Shown: positions 27,486 through 37,050 of the stretch, piece after piece | Layout of the letters: every line of letters starts with the position of its first letter | Numbering within the stretch: the stretch's first letter is position 1 | NCBI GenBank assembly: GCA_003223215.1 | Contig: QHYH01000083.1 | Location: 82,651 to 146,650 of the forward strand | Direction of reading: 5' to 3' | DNA from: Acidobacteriota bacterium | GTDB lineage: Bacteria; Acidobacteriota; Terriglobia; Acidiferrales; UBA7541 | DNA length: 64,000 nt | The notes under the pieces: model-generated | Databases searched by the model: none | What the model was told of the DNA's origin: nothing | Seen by the model: only the letters and a program-made list of their open reading frames with translations | Translations under genes and position numbers: made by a program

Positions 27486-27539
27486 GATTTCCCTTGGTGC
27501 ATGGCGGAGAGAAAAGTGTGCGCAGCCCCGCGCGAAACG

Positions 27540-27986
27540 TCAAGCGAGTTCCAGCCGCTTGACGAGTTCCGCAGCGATGGCCGAGATGCGCCGCAGCGTG
27601 GGTTCGGGAAGCGAAGATCTGGGTCGCGCGACGGGATCGAACAAAACGATCCACAAACCCGGACGGTAGATTTCGTCATCGGTGGGACAGATCGCCCCGG
27701 TGAGTTGCGTGATTTCCAGAGGATGCGGCTGCGTCGTGGCCAAATCGATTTCAAGCACTTTCCCGCTGCCACGGCGCTCCGCCGGAGGCGCGGCGATCAG
27801 CTCGGTCAGGATGCCGCGCGCATCATCCACCAGGTCGCGGAAGCCTTGCGTCACGAGAATGCCGTCCACGTCGCGGGGCGTGGCCTTCTCAAGCTCTTCT
27901 AGGTCGTAATCGGGCAGCGGTTTCTCGAGCGGAATCTCAATGGCCGCGGAAGGCTGGTTCTGATCGGGAATCACGCGCATGGGCAT
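27540..27986 (-). CDS. Conserved hypothetical protein between rlmH and cobO
   Basis: Protein of 148 residues with no recognised domain, signal peptide or membrane segment. It is acidic, starts M-P-M-R-V-I-P-D-Q-N-Q-P, and has hydrophobic stretches such as L-W-I-V-L-F-D-P. Codon use and gap sizes suggest a real gene: it begins 28 bases after the rlmH stop and ends 55 bases before cobO. I can only describe it; no function is offered. Confidence 0.6.
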   Translation of the reverse strand: MPMRVIPDQNQPSAAIEIPLEKPLPDYDLEELEKATPRDVDGILVTQGFRDLVDDARGILTELIAAPPAERRGSGKVLEIDLATTQPHPLEITQLTGAICPTDDEIYRPGLWIVLFDPVARPRSSLPEPTLRRISAIAAELVKRLELA

Positions 27987-28013
27987 GGCAGCTACGGTTG
28001 TACACCCGCCGGG

Positions 28014-28442
28014 CTATTTCGGGTAGGGGCTGCCTGAGAGAATGGCAAAGGCGCGGTAGAGTTGCTCAGCCAGTACCACCCGGGCCAGTTCATGCGAAAG
28101 TGTCATAGCGCTGAGCGAAAGTTTTTGCCTGACCCGCTCACGCAGCGATTCCGGGAAGCCCCCGGCATTTCCGCACACAAAGATGACCTGCCGCGTCCCG
28201 CGGTCGCGAAGTTCGCCAAGCCACTTGGCAAGGGCATTCGAATCGATGGTTCTGCCCCCGGCATCGAGCAGGATGGCCAGCGCTCGACGGTCGGCATCGA
28301 GTTTCTTAAGCGCTCGATCGGCGTCCCGCACCTCGACGACCTCCAATGGGCAGGAATGCCGGATGCGGTTCACGTAATCGTCGATGACGGCGCACATCTC
28401 GGGGCGACGCGTTTTGCCGATCATCAGCAGTTCGAGGCGCAT
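28014..28442 (-). CDS. rlmH: 23S rRNA pseudouridine-1915 N3-methyltransferase
   Basis: SPOUT-class methyltransferase that modifies pseudouridine 1915 in helix 69 of 23S rRNA on assembled 70S ribosomes. The knotted-fold SAM site is visible: L-L-D-A-G-G-R-T, F-V-C-G-N-A-G-G-F and the C-terminal S-H-E-L-A-R-V-V-L-A-E-Q-L-Y-R-A. The last residues read P-Y-P-K where family members usually end P-Y-H-K/R, a minor difference that may be tolerated. 142 residues is a typical length. It sits downstream of nadD-rsfS, as in many bacteria, but with a regulator gene inserted between rsfS and rlmH. Confidence 0.92.
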   Translation of the reverse strand: MRLELLMIGKTRRPEMCAVIDDYVNRIRHSCPLEVVEVRDADRALKKLDADRRALAILLDAGGRTIDSNALAKWLGELRDRGTRQVIFVCGNAGGFPESLRERVRQKLSLSAMTLSHELARVVLAEQLYRAFAILSGSPYPK

Positions 28443-28514
28443 AAGCGAATCCTTCGGCCGGGAGTTTTAAGTTTTGAACAGGAAGGGGGGAATTCCACCT
28501 GCTGTTTTCCACCT

Positions 28515-29483
28515 TCATCTCAGTCCATACTTCTTCCGCTTCTCCAACAGCGTCTTCCGGCTAATGCCCAGAATCTCCGCCGAGCGGCTGATTTGGTAGT
28601 GTGTAGCTTCGAGGGTCGCCGCGATCACCTCGCGCTCGACGTCTTCGAGGGACCGCAGCCCGGCAACCGGGCTCGCCGCGCCGGGGGCCGCTGCGCGGAC
28701 GTTCTCTGCAAAATTCTCCGGCTCCAGAAGGTCCGGCCCCGGACTCCCGGCGCCGCGCGCAACGCTGGAAAAAACCACAGCGCGCTCGAGCGCGTTTCTC
28801 AACTCGCGGACATTTCCCGGCCAGGCGTAAGCCGCCAGCATGCGCCGCGCGGACTCCCCGAGTTGCGCGTGGGGACGCCCGTGAGCGGCGCGAAGCGCAC
28901 CCAATAAATGCTCGGCGAGCGGAAGAATATCAGCGCGCCGATCGCGCAGGGGTGGAACCGTAAGCGTGAGCACGTTCAAGCGGAAGTACAAATCTTCCCG
29001 AAAACTGCCTGCTTTGACAGCCGCCGGAAGGTCCACATTCGTCAGGGCCATGACACGCGCTTCGATGCGCAGCGTTTCCGTGCCGCCCAGGCGTTCGAAC
29101 GCCCGCTCCTGTAAAACGCGGAGCAGCTTGCTCTGCGCGTTGGGCGAAAGCGCCGCCACTTCATCGAGAACAATCGTGCCGTTGCCGCCCAATTCAAAAC
29201 GTCCGAGCTTGCGCTCGACCGCGCCGGTAAATGCCCCACGCTCATGTCCGAAAAGCTCGCTTTCGACGAGTTGCGGCGGCAGACTGGCGCAGTCGATTTT
29301 CAAATAAGGCGCGTCCCGGCGCGGGCCAAGCTCATGAATCAGCCGCGCGAGGTGGTCCTTCCCGGTGCCGCTTTCCCCGGTGATGAGAAGCGTCGTCGGC
29401 GCCACCGCCACTTTTTCGGCAAGCTCCAGCAAGCGCGCCGAGGCCGGGTCTTCCGCGATCCACGGCAAACGCCCAGTGGTCAT
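28515..29483 (-). CDS. Sigma-54-dependent activator lacking an N-terminal sensory domain
   Basis: Bacterial enhancer-binding protein of the NtrC class. The AAA+ domain occupies about residues 8-240: Walker A G-E-S-G-T-G-K-D at 36-43 (with D where E is usual), the sigma-54 contact loop G-A-F-T-G-A at 83-88, Walker B with V-L-D-E near 105-108 and the arginine-containing F-R-E-D-L-Y-F-R-L-N. A Fis-type helix-turn-helix closes the protein (about 285-320, I-S-R-S-A-E-I-L-G-I-S-R-K-T-L). There is no receiver, GAF or PAS domain, so it is probably constitutively competent or controlled by a partner. Its ATG overlaps the rsfS stop by 4 bases, so it is co-translated with housekeeping genes. Confidence 0.92.
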   Translation of the reverse strand: MTTGRLPWIAEDPASARLLELAEKVAVAPTTLLITGESGTGKDHLARLIHELGPRRDAPYLKIDCASLPPQLVESELFGHERGAFTGAVERKLGRFELGGNGTIVLDEVAALSPNAQSKLLRVLQERAFERLGGTETLRIEARVMALTNVDLPAAVKAGSFREDLYFRLNVLTLTVPPLRDRRADILPLAEHLLGALRAAHGRPHAQLGESARRMLAAYAWPGNVRELRNALERAVVFSSVARGAGSPGPDLLEPENFAENVRAAAPGAASPVAGLRSLEDVEREVIAATLEATHYQISRSAEILGISRKTLLEKRKKYGLR

Positions 29484-29947
29484 GTCCGGGAACGGCCGCC
29501 GTGCCCGCGGCTCGAAATGCGTCCTTCGGAATAAGGCTCGTGTTGAAAATCCGGGCTGTCGCCCGCATCCGCGACGGAAAAGCCTTCCGGCGCGTCAGCC
29601 ATTTCCAACTTGGGCGCCGTGCGCCACAAGCGCTCGAGGTCGTAGTAGCGGCGCGCCTCCTCGCTGAAAACGTGCACGATGAAGCCGCCGAAATCCAGCA
29701 GCGCCCAATCCGCCGAGCGATAGCCCTCACGGTGCCGCACCGACCGGCCCATTTGTTTGTAGAGCTGGTCTTCGATTTCCGTGCAGATCGCCTGCACCTG
29801 CGGCGTGCTAAAGCCCGTGCAGATGACGAAGTAATCGGTAAACGTGCTCGCACCGCTCAGGTCCAGCACCACGATGCCCGCGGCTTTCTTTTCCTGGGCG
29901 GCTTGAACTGCGGCGCGCACGCCTTGCGGCAAGGATTCGAAATTCAC
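29480..29947 (-). CDS. rsfS: Ribosomal silencing factor RsfS
   Basis: Binds ribosomal protein L14 and blocks 30S/50S joining, slowing translation in starvation. The family core is clear: V-L-D-L-S-G-A-S-T-F-T-D-Y-F-V-I-C-T-G, then G-Y-R-S-A-D-W-A-L-L-D-F-G-G-F-I-V-H-V-F and Y-Y-D-L-E-R-L-W. The GTG at 29947 is chosen as start because it overlaps the nadD stop (GTGA) and begins the conserved region; the longer frame upstream lies inside nadD. 155 residues, with a C-terminal extension of about 40 residues beyond the core that is Ser/Gly/Arg-rich. Downstream the stop overlaps the sigma-54 activator start. Confidence 0.93.
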   Translation of the reverse strand: MNFESLPQGVRAAVQAAQEKKAAGIVVLDLSGASTFTDYFVICTGFSTPQVQAICTEIEDQLYKQMGRSVRHREGYRSADWALLDFGGFIVHVFSEEARRYYDLERLWRTAPKLEMADAPEGFSVADAGDSPDFQHEPYSEGRISSRGHGGRSRT

Positions 29948-30663
29948 CGGTATAGGCCTTGTTTGAGAATGTATTCCTCGACGCGCGAGGAAACAAGCCC
30001 GTGGACGGACTGCCCGCGCTGCGCGCGCCGGCGAATGTCGGTCGCGGAAACGTCGTTGGAAACGTTTTCGAGCAGATAAACCGTCGTGCAGTGAAGATGC
30101 GCAACCACCGGTGAGGGAGGCGCCGCCGTTTCTTTCCTGCCGCCGGGCCGCGCCGTCAGTTCGGGTGGAATCACCAGGCGAAGGGCTTCCGGGCGGATGC
30201 CGGGACGGTTGGCGATGATGAAATCGCAGAGGCCGAGCAGCGCCTCGTACTCCTTCCACACCGGAATGTCGAGAAACGCGTCCGCCCCGATAATGAAGAA
30301 AATGCGATCGCCGTCGCCATGATACGCGTGGCGGAAGTAGCGGACCGTGTCCACCGAGTAGTGCAGCTGCGTACCGCTGAAGTCCTCGCCCGCCTCCGCC
30401 AGCGAAGGGACGAAGTGCGGATGCTCGGCGCAACCCAGCGCAACCATCGCGAAGCGATGGGGGAACGGCGCAAGGTGCTGCTTTAGCTTGTGCGGCGGCC
30501 GGCTCGCGGGAATGAAGTGAATTTCATCGAAATTGAAGCGGCGATCGGCGGCACGCGCCACGCCAAGGTGTCCGCTGTGGATGGGATCGAAAGAGCCGCC
30601 GAACAGGGCGATGCGGCGAGGATGATGTTTCGCGGCGGTGCGGTGCGCCTGCGCTATGGTCAA
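29944..30663 (-). CDS. nadD: Nicotinate-nucleotide adenylyltransferase
   Basis: Converts nicotinate mononucleotide and ATP to nicotinate adenine dinucleotide in NAD synthesis. The nucleotidyltransferase motif G-G-S-F-D-P-I-H-S-G-H-L is near residues 21-32, with the second signature region (D-I-R-R-R-A-Q-R-G near 215). An insertion-like stretch (P-E-L-T-A-R-P-G-G-R-K-E-T-A) in the middle lengthens it to 239 residues, somewhat longer than many NadD proteins. Overlaps rsfS by 4 bases (GTGA). Gene order obg-nadD-rsfS is a common bacterial arrangement. Confidence 0.94.
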   Translation of the reverse strand: MTIAQAHRTAAKHHPRRIALFGGSFDPIHSGHLGVARAADRRFNFDEIHFIPASRPPHKLKQHLAPFPHRFAMVALGCAEHPHFVPSLAEAGEDFSGTQLHYSVDTVRYFRHAYHGDGDRIFFIIGADAFLDIPVWKEYEALLGLCDFIIANRPGIRPEALRLVIPPELTARPGGRKETAAPPSPVVAHLHCTTVYLLENVSNDVSATDIRRRAQRGQSVHGLVSSRVEEYILKQGLYR

Positions 30664-30696
30664 TGCGCCTCCCGAGGAATCTCTATCCCCATTTTC

Positions 30697-31848
<1,152 letters not shown>

Positions 31849-31925
31849 CTAGGCGCGTCCTCTCAAAAAAGATAACATAAGCGACTTCGCGAAACGCCTT
31901 TCCCTGAACGCAGGCATAAGCCAGG

Positions 31926-32815
31926 ATGCTCCGCGTTCTCAAAACGCATCTTCTTGCTGCTTGTTCTCCTCGTTGCCATCGGCGCAGCCGCGTTTTATGT
32001 CCTCCACCGCACGCCGCATTCCCGCGCCATCCCGAGCATCGCCAATGTGCCCGGCCTTTCCGCCTGCTGGATCGAAACCGGAAAAACGTTCAGCCACTTT
32101 TCAGTCGGTATGACGGCCGGCAGCATCCTGGTCAGGCATCCGGCAGGTGATCTGCTCATCGACACCGGCAACTCCAGCCATTTCGCCCAGGACGTCGGCA
32201 TCTATCCATTCTGGTTCCGCCTGAAGCTCGCATCCCTCGCCGGACAATTAAACCCGGACGTTCCGCTCCCGGCAATGCTTCGCCGCGGAGGGGAAGATCC
32301 CGCGAAGCTGCGCTGGGCGATTCTTTCACATGTCCATCTCGACCACGCGGGCGGCTTGACGGACTTGCCACACCTGACCGTCTTGACCACGCGCGAAGAA
32401 CTCCTCTTTGCGAACGACCCCGGCGCCCAGGCCAAAGGCTACGTCCTCGGCGCATACGGCAAAGTGCTGCCCAAGCCAAGTGCACCCACGCTGCAATTCG
32501 AGGCGAAACCCTAGGAAATTTTTCGATGAAGGTGCGGACCTTTACCTCTATGGCTCCGTCGTGGTGGTGTCCTTCGGCGGCCACACGCTGGGAAGCGTCG
32601 GCATCTTTGTGAACCTCTCACCCACGCGGCGGTTCTTTTACGTTAGGGACAGCGTGGACGACGAGCCCGGCTTCGAAAACCGCGTGGGAAAGGCGCTGCT
32701 CCTGCGCGACAGCGACGATCGCCCGGCTCTCGCGGATCGCATCGTCCGCAGGCTCAGCCAACTCCACGAGATGGCTAGTGTTGGGAGTGCGACAGCTTGC
32801 TGGCGCTTTTCTTAA
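31926..32815 (+). pseudogene. Metallo-beta-lactamase-fold hydrolase, frameshifted (AHL-lactonase-like)
   Basis: Reads as an N-terminally anchored metallo-beta-lactamase-fold protein broken in at least two places. From the ATG at 31926 the frame shifts near 31945; the second frame gives a membrane segment, G-N-S-S-H-F and the zinc motif H-V-H-L-D-H-A-G-G near 32330. It stops at a TAG at 32512-32514, and the reading resumes in a third frame with F-D-E-G-A-D-L, F-G-G-H-T and F-Y-V-R-D-S-V-D-D to about 32770. The last part diverges before a stop at 32815. Replacement of the usual G-D-S by R-D-S and loss of the 3' end suggest decay rather than a single sequencing slip. It lies on the strand opposite to rplU-rpmA and obg, inside their normally contiguous order. 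Confidence 0.75.
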
Positions 32816-32905
32816 CCGCTCGCGACCCTATATTTCGCGCAGCGCAAAAGGATCCCTTGGACACACAACAGCGAGGGTCTTGCACGACTCAACAGTCAGT
32901 CCCGT

Positions 32906-33184
32906 CTAATTCGCTGCGGACTCGGCCCGCTCCGCCGGCTGGATGCTGATGAACCTGCCCCGCCGGCCCCGGTCTTGAAACTTTACGAAGCCTGTAACCA
33001 TGGCGTACAGCGTGTCGTCGCTGCCTCGCGCGACGTTTTCGCCCGGCTGATGCTTGGTGCCGCGCTGACGGACCAGAATCGTGCCCGCGTTGACGAGCTG
33101 CCCCCCAAAGCGCTTCACGCCGAGCCTCTGCCCGTGGGAATCACGGCCGTTCGTTGAGGAACCGCCACCCTTTTTGTGTGCCAT
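32906..33184 (-). CDS. rpmA: 50S ribosomal protein L27
   Basis: Ribosomal protein whose N-terminal tail reaches the peptidyl transferase centre. It begins [16 protein letters not shown], with the expected Q-R-L-G-V-K and [10 protein letters not shown] segments. There is no N-terminal extension before A-H-K, so no protease-processed leader like that in Firmicutes. 92 residues includes a short extra C-terminal tail. Downstream of rplU (98 bases) on the same transcript. Confidence 0.97.
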   Translation of the reverse strand: MAHKKGGGSSTNGRDSHGQRLGVKRFGGQLVNAGTILVRQRGTKHQPGENVARGSDDTLYAMVTGFVKFQDRGRRGRFISIQPAERAESAAN

Positions 33185-33282
33185 GACCTAATCCTTTGCC
33201 TAGAACCATTTCTCAAAGCCTTTTAGGGCCGCGCTTTAGCGTGTCCCCTCGCTTAACTCACGAAACTGTTTGGAGCGCGCCG

Positions 33283-33591
33283 CTAGATCTTGATGTCGCT
33301 GACCTGCACGGCCGTAAAATTCTGCCGGTGGCCGCGCTGAATCTTGTACTGATTGTTCCTCTTGTACTTGAGCACGGTCAGTTTCTTGGCCCGCCCCTGC
33401 TGTACGATCTTCCCGGTCACGGTGGCTTTCTCCGCCTCGGCGCCCACAAACACCTTCTTGTCCCCATGGACAGCCAAGACGTTGCCAAAATTCACCTTCT
33501 CACCTACTTTACCTTCCACCCGCTCGATACGGATGGTGTCGCCGGGCGCGACACGATACTGCTTCCCTCCGGTCTGGATAACGGCGTACAT
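33283..33591 (-). CDS. rplU: 50S ribosomal protein L21
   Basis: Ribosomal protein of the large subunit. The sequence starts M-Y-A-V-I-Q-T-G-G-K-Q-Y-R-V and ends with the usual K-K-L-T-V-L-K-Y-K-R-N-N-Q-Y and R-H-R-Q-N-F-T region. 102 residues is standard. First gene of the rplU-rpmA operon, driven by the strong promoter about 50 bases upstream. Confidence 0.97.
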   Translation of the reverse strand: MYAVIQTGGKQYRVAPGDTIRIERVEGKVGEKVNFGNVLAVHGDKKVFVGAEAEKATVTGKIVQQGRAKKLTVLKYKRNNQYKIQRGHRQNFTAVQVSDIKI

Positions 33592-33642
33592 CTCTCCTCC
33601 AGCGCCCTATCGGCGGCTCTAAATGGCTTGAGACAAACTCTC

Positions 33643-33672
33643 ATTATACGGGTCCTTTCCAACAATCGTCAA
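33643..33672 (-). promoter_or_regulatory. Sigma-70-type promoter of rplU-rpmA
   Basis: On the minus strand TTGACG (33672-33667) and a perfect TATAAT (33648-33643) are separated by 18 bases. The expected start near 33636 leaves a leader of about 45 bases before the rplU ATG at 33591. The rest of the 334-base gap to the next gene (33592-33925) shows no further feature that I can support. Confidence 0.75.
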
Positions 33673-33925
33673 CGCTGCGTTTCGCCGCAATCGCCTGGTC
33701 ACATCGTATCCCCTGGCAGCGGTTCCCTTTGCCGAAGACGGGCCGGGTACCGAGGTTTTGTTTTTCTCTTTCATCCCTACTCTAAGCGAGCTTACCCAAC
33801 CAGCAAAAATCGTGCATGGCAATCCCGCGGCTCCCTTGCCAGGCTGATGGCCAGGGTACTGTAAACCGGGAACTCGCGTTCTATTGGCTTCACGCTCCCG
33901 AATCAGTACGCTGCCCCACAGAATC

Positions 33926-34258
33926 ATGGCGAGTGAAGCCCCCTGTAAAACTCAGAGGAGATACGAGCGTATCTCCCTGCCGAAAGGCATGACGGTCGCC
34001 TGGTACGGCGGCGGCGACTCCCAGGTTTCCCGCCTCAAGACCCTGGGTTCGGGAGGACTGTTCCTTTTGGCAGACCATGTGCGGCCAGTGGGCACCACAC
34101 TGACGCTGCTTTTTGAAGTTCCCGGAGGCTTGGTTCAAGCCGAGGCGGTTGTGCGTAACATCTCCCCCAACGAGGGAATGGGCGTGGTGGAATTCACCAA
34201 TATGTGCCCTCAAGCGCGAGTGCTCCTGGACGACCTGCTCAGGCGGTTGCTGCAATAA
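33926..34258 (+). CDS. Small PilZ-domain protein with altered c-di-GMP motif
   Basis: Single PilZ domain of 110 residues. The first ligand motif is present (R11-x-x-x-R15 in R-R-Y-E-R), but the second, normally D/N-x-S-x-x-G, reads T-L-G-S-G-G-L-F, lacking the acidic/amide and serine residues. This variant resembles other degenerate PilZ proteins that I associate with Acidobacteriota, and c-di-GMP binding may be weak or lost. The ATG at 33926 is preferred because the domain starts soon after it; the frame is open from 33884. No operon partner; divergent from rplU. Confidence 0.75.
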   Translation: MASEAPCKTQRRYERISLPKGMTVAWYGGGDSQVSRLKTLGSGGLFLLADHVRPVGTTLTLLFEVPGGLVQAEAVVRNISPNEGMGVVEFTNMCPQARVLLDDLLRRLLQ

Positions 34259-34342
34259 GGAGCCGATGGGTGTGGATGACTCTGTACTCATGACTCGAGA
34301 GTATGGCCCACGGTTTCGTTAACGCCAGCAACCCATGTAGAA

Positions 34343-34660
34343 TCAACTAAATAGGAGGCTGAGCTCCTGATTCTTCTTCCTCCCGAACGGCAAAGGCGAG
34401 TTGCGCTGCACGAGGACGATAAAGGCGATGCTCCAATAGGTATGGATCACGCAGACGGCAGCGCCGAAGCGCGTACAGCACGACCCAGATACAGCGTACA
34501 GGCACACGAGAAGCTGCACACTGCAAGGCAAGCCGCCCGGAGAGCCTGAAGCGACTCCCACCGGGACGCGCAACTCGAGAAAAAGCAGCGTCATCGCTAC
34601 GGCGAACATGCCGCCGCCAGCCGCTCCGCGTTTGGCCTGCAATTTGGTTATAGGAGAACT
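34343..34660 (-). pseudogene. TMEM175 (DUF1211) potassium-channel-like remnant
   Basis: The minus-strand frame contains G-M-F-A-V-A-M-T-L-L-F-L-E-L-R-V-P, which matches the first membrane helix of bacterial TMEM175 proteins (D-G-V-F-A-I-A-M-T-L-L-x-L-x-x-R-V-P). The preceding residues (K-R-G-A-A-G-G-G) occupy the place of the conserved R-x-x-x-F-S-D filter-gating motif, which has been lost. Only about 100 residues remain with two or three helices where the family has six, and the end is unrelated-looking. There is no good start codon in frame near the expected N-terminus. I take it as a decayed gene, not a functional channel. Confidence 0.5.
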
Positions 34661-34674
34661 TCATTGGGTGCCGA

Positions 34675-34986
34675 CTATGTCACCCAGAGTTTTACCGCCA
34701 ATCCTGTCAACGCTCCAAACACGAGGCCCGTGCCTAGGATTCCCGCGTACGACTTCATGGCAATCGCTTCCGGCAGGCTGATGAGGAAACCCACGATGGC
34801 CCCGCTCACGGCGGGTGCAGCCGAAATAGTCACGTTAGCGGCCAGAATGCCCAGCACGAACCGGCTGAAAAACGCTTGCAGCAGGAGCGTTTTGGATTTC
34901 TCCGGGCTTTTGCCAAAAAGAACCATCGACGCATCCATGGCGCCAAACAAAATTCCGCACAGGATTCCCAGCAGAACGCGATTCAT
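34675..34986 (-). CDS. Small membrane protein of unknown function
   Basis: 103 residues with about three to four hydrophobic segments (near 3-22, 34-55, 58-74 and 82-100), starting M-N-R-V-L-L-G-I-L-C-G-I-L-F-G-A-M-D-A. Small Gly/Ala-rich helices with no charged catalytic residues. No family was recognised beyond a general resemblance to small integral membrane proteins. The ATG at 34986 begins the first helix. The TMEM175 remnant lies just downstream on the same strand, and the GH172 gene starts 132 bases away in the opposite direction. Confidence 0.6.
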   Translation of the reverse strand: MNRVLLGILCGILFGAMDASMVLFGKSPEKSKTLLLQAFFSRFVLGILAANVTISAAPAVSGAIVGFLISLPEAIAMKSYAGILGTGLVFGALTGLAVKLWVT

Positions 34987-35118
34987 AGGCGCTCTTATTA
35001 CACTGCCTGGGGCAGTAACCGCAAGTTTTGCCTCCGAGTTGGCGGAAGGTTAGGTTTCCTGGTGTGGCTTTCCTTTTCCGTTGCGACGGTCGTAAAGTAG
35101 CACGCGCGGGAGAATTCC

Positions 35119-36264
35119 ATGAAGCATCTCTTCTCAGTCCTTGCGGTCGTGCTGGTTCTGGTGTTTGCCCAGGGTAGGCCCAAAGCGCAGGCTCAGGGTC
35201 CTGCGCACTGGCAAGCCGACCTCACGCAGCCGCAGCCCTACGTGCTAAAGCGGGTTTCCAGTGCCGACCCCACCGGCGGCAATGCCGATTTCCGCTCCAT
35301 CGAGCCCGGCGCAACGCTCACGGTCTTCGACGTGGACGGTCCCGCCGTGCTCACGCATCTGTGGTTCACGCTCTACGATCCCGAACCGTATCATTTGAAA
35401 AAACTGGTTCTCCGCATGTACTGGGATGGCGAAGCGACGCCAAGCGTCGAGACCCCGCTAGGCGATTTCTTCGGCCTTGGCCTGGGAGACTACCACGTCT
35501 GGGAGTCCGAACTTCTCTCTGTGGCGAATGAACGCGCCTTGAATTGCTTCTTTCTTATGCCTTTTCAAAAGCACGCCCGCCTCACCGTCACCAACGAAGG
35601 GAAGCAAAAAGTTTCCTCTTTTTACTTCAACCTTGATTACCGCGCGCTCGCGAAGCCTCTGCCCGCCGATACGCTGTACTTTCATGCGCAGTTTCGCCAA
35701 GCGCAGCCCAATCTTGGCTGGACCAACAAATGGGAATCGAACGGAGATCCCCTTGTCGAAGACAAGAAGAACCTGGACGGCGAAGGGAATTACGTTTGGA
35801 TGGAGGCCAAGGGCCGCGGCCAGTTTGTCGGTGTGACCATGTCGGTGCTGCAAAATCAAGACGGTTGGTGGGGCGAAGGCGACGACATGTTTTTCATCGA
35901 CGGCGAATCTCGTCCGTCCATCAACGGAACGGGCTCGGAGGATTATTTTCTTGGCGCGTTCGATTTTGGCCGCAGTGCTTTCTCCTATCGGCTCTACGGC
36001 GCCCCGGTCAAGGGCGAAGAACGGGCGGGCAGTCGCTCTTCGGTCTATCGCTTTCACCTTGATTCTCCCGTTCCCTTCACAAAATCTATCCGCGCCACCA
36101 TCGAGCACGGACACGCCAATCACCGCTCGGACAACTATTATTCCGTGGCCTACTGGTATCAGAGCGAACCACACGCGACGTTTCCGCCGCTGGCTCCGGC
36201 GGAGGCACGCATCCCGAAACTTCAGCCTGTCGGCGGTCCGGGCAACGCCGGTGCCGTGCGATGA
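35119..36264 (+). CDS. DUF2961 / glycoside hydrolase family 172 protein, secreted
   Basis: Exported carbohydrate-active protein of the DUF2961 family, now GH172, whose characterised members act on alpha-arabinofuranosyl or fructofuranosyl linkages. A signal peptide (about 1-26) is followed by the double jelly-roll region. The family signature near the centre is clear: W-G-E-G-D-D-M-F-F-I-D-G-E at about 251-263, then I-N-G-T-G-S-E-D-Y-F around 269-277, which carry the conserved acidic residues. 381 residues fits the family. The stop overlaps the carbonic anhydrase start by 4 bases (ATGA). Substrate cannot be assigned. It is likely to act outside the cytoplasm on plant or microbial polysaccharide, which is inference. 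Confidence 0.88.
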   Translation: MKHLFSVLAVVLVLVFAQGRPKAQAQGPAHWQADLTQPQPYVLKRVSSADPTGGNADFRSIEPGATLTVFDVDGPAVLTHLWFTLYDPEPYHLKKLVLRMYWDGEATPSVETPLGDFFGLGLGDYHVWESELLSVANERALNCFFLMPFQKHARLTVTNEGKQKVSSFYFNLDYRALAKPLPADTLYFHAQFRQAQPNLGWTNKWESNGDPLVEDKKNLDGEGNYVWMEAKGRGQFVGVTMSVLQNQDGWWGEGDDMFFIDGESRPSINGTGSEDYFLGAFDFGRSAFSYRLYGAPVKGEERAGSRSSVYRFHLDSPVPFTKSIRATIEHGHANHRSDNYYSVAYWYQSEPHATFPPLAPAEARIPKLQPVGGPGNAGAVR

Positions 36265-36761
36265 CGGTCATCGACGAAGTCCTCGAAGCCAACGAGATTT
36301 ACGCGCGCACGCATGAGCTGCGCCCGCTGACTCCGCGCCCGGCGCGCAAGCTCGCGATTCTGACCTGTATGGACACGCGCCTCTCCATTCGCACGATGGG
36401 ACTGAAGACCGGGGACGCGCACATCATTCGCAACGCGGGAGGCATCGTCACCGACGACTCCCTGCGCTCGCTGCTTGTCTCCCACTACTTGCTGGAAACC
36501 CAGGAATTCATGGTCATCAACCACACCGACTGCGGCTTGATGCACGCCACCGAGCAGGAGTTGCGCACGCGCATCCAGAACCGCGCTGGCACCGCCGCCG
36601 TCGCGCCGGCCTTTTTCTACGCTTTCCAGAACATCGAAGAAAACGTGCAGCATCAATTGCAGAAACTGCGAACGCATCCGTGGATTCCCAGAGAAGTGGC
36701 GGTGCGCGGCTTCGTTTACGACGTGGTCAGCGGACGCCTGCGCGAGATCAAGGCTTTTTGA
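36261..36761 (+). CDS. Beta-class carbonic anhydrase
   Basis: Zinc enzyme interconverting CO2 and bicarbonate. Ligands and the catalytic dyad are visible: C36-x-D38-x-R40 (C-M-D-T-R), H88 and C91 in N-H-T-D-C-G. The R-N-A-G-G motif is at 57-61. At 166 residues it is the short, single-domain form seen in type-II/clade-D-like beta-CAs. The start overlaps the GH172 stop, so the two are translated together, although a functional link is not evident. Bicarbonate supply to pyruvate carboxylase, acetyl-CoA carboxylase or PurK is a reasonable general role. Confidence 0.92.
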   Translation: MTVIDEVLEANEIYARTHELRPLTPRPARKLAILTCMDTRLSIRTMGLKTGDAHIIRNAGGIVTDDSLRSLLVSHYLLETQEFMVINHTDCGLMHATEQELRTRIQNRAGTAAVAPAFFYAFQNIEENVQHQLQKLRTHPWIPREVAVRGFVYDVVSGRLREIKAF

Positions 36762-37050
36762 GCGCGGTCACGCGCGTCGGCAGATCGAAACACAACCAGT
36801 TGCATGGTCTCGCCGGAGGAGCCATGCCAGAAGGCAATCGAGGAGGAAGACCTGCTCGAGAAATCATAAGTACGGCGGCACGAGCGGGTGTCCGATCCGA
36901 TGGAACGGGAAGCAACCGGGCAAGTCGAAAACAGTCGGGAAGCGGAATCAGCTGCCGAAGCGCGGGTCGTAGTAGCTTGGCTGCCTGGCAGTACTAAGAA
37001 AATCGACTTGCTCGCTTGCCGGAAGAATTTCCGTCGTGTAGGCTGAACTC

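Noticed and set aside
33592-33925. Possible tRNA-like segment in the gap upstream of rplU
   Set aside because: No acceptor/T-arm pattern (GTTCRA with matching stems) was found; only the promoter can be supported.
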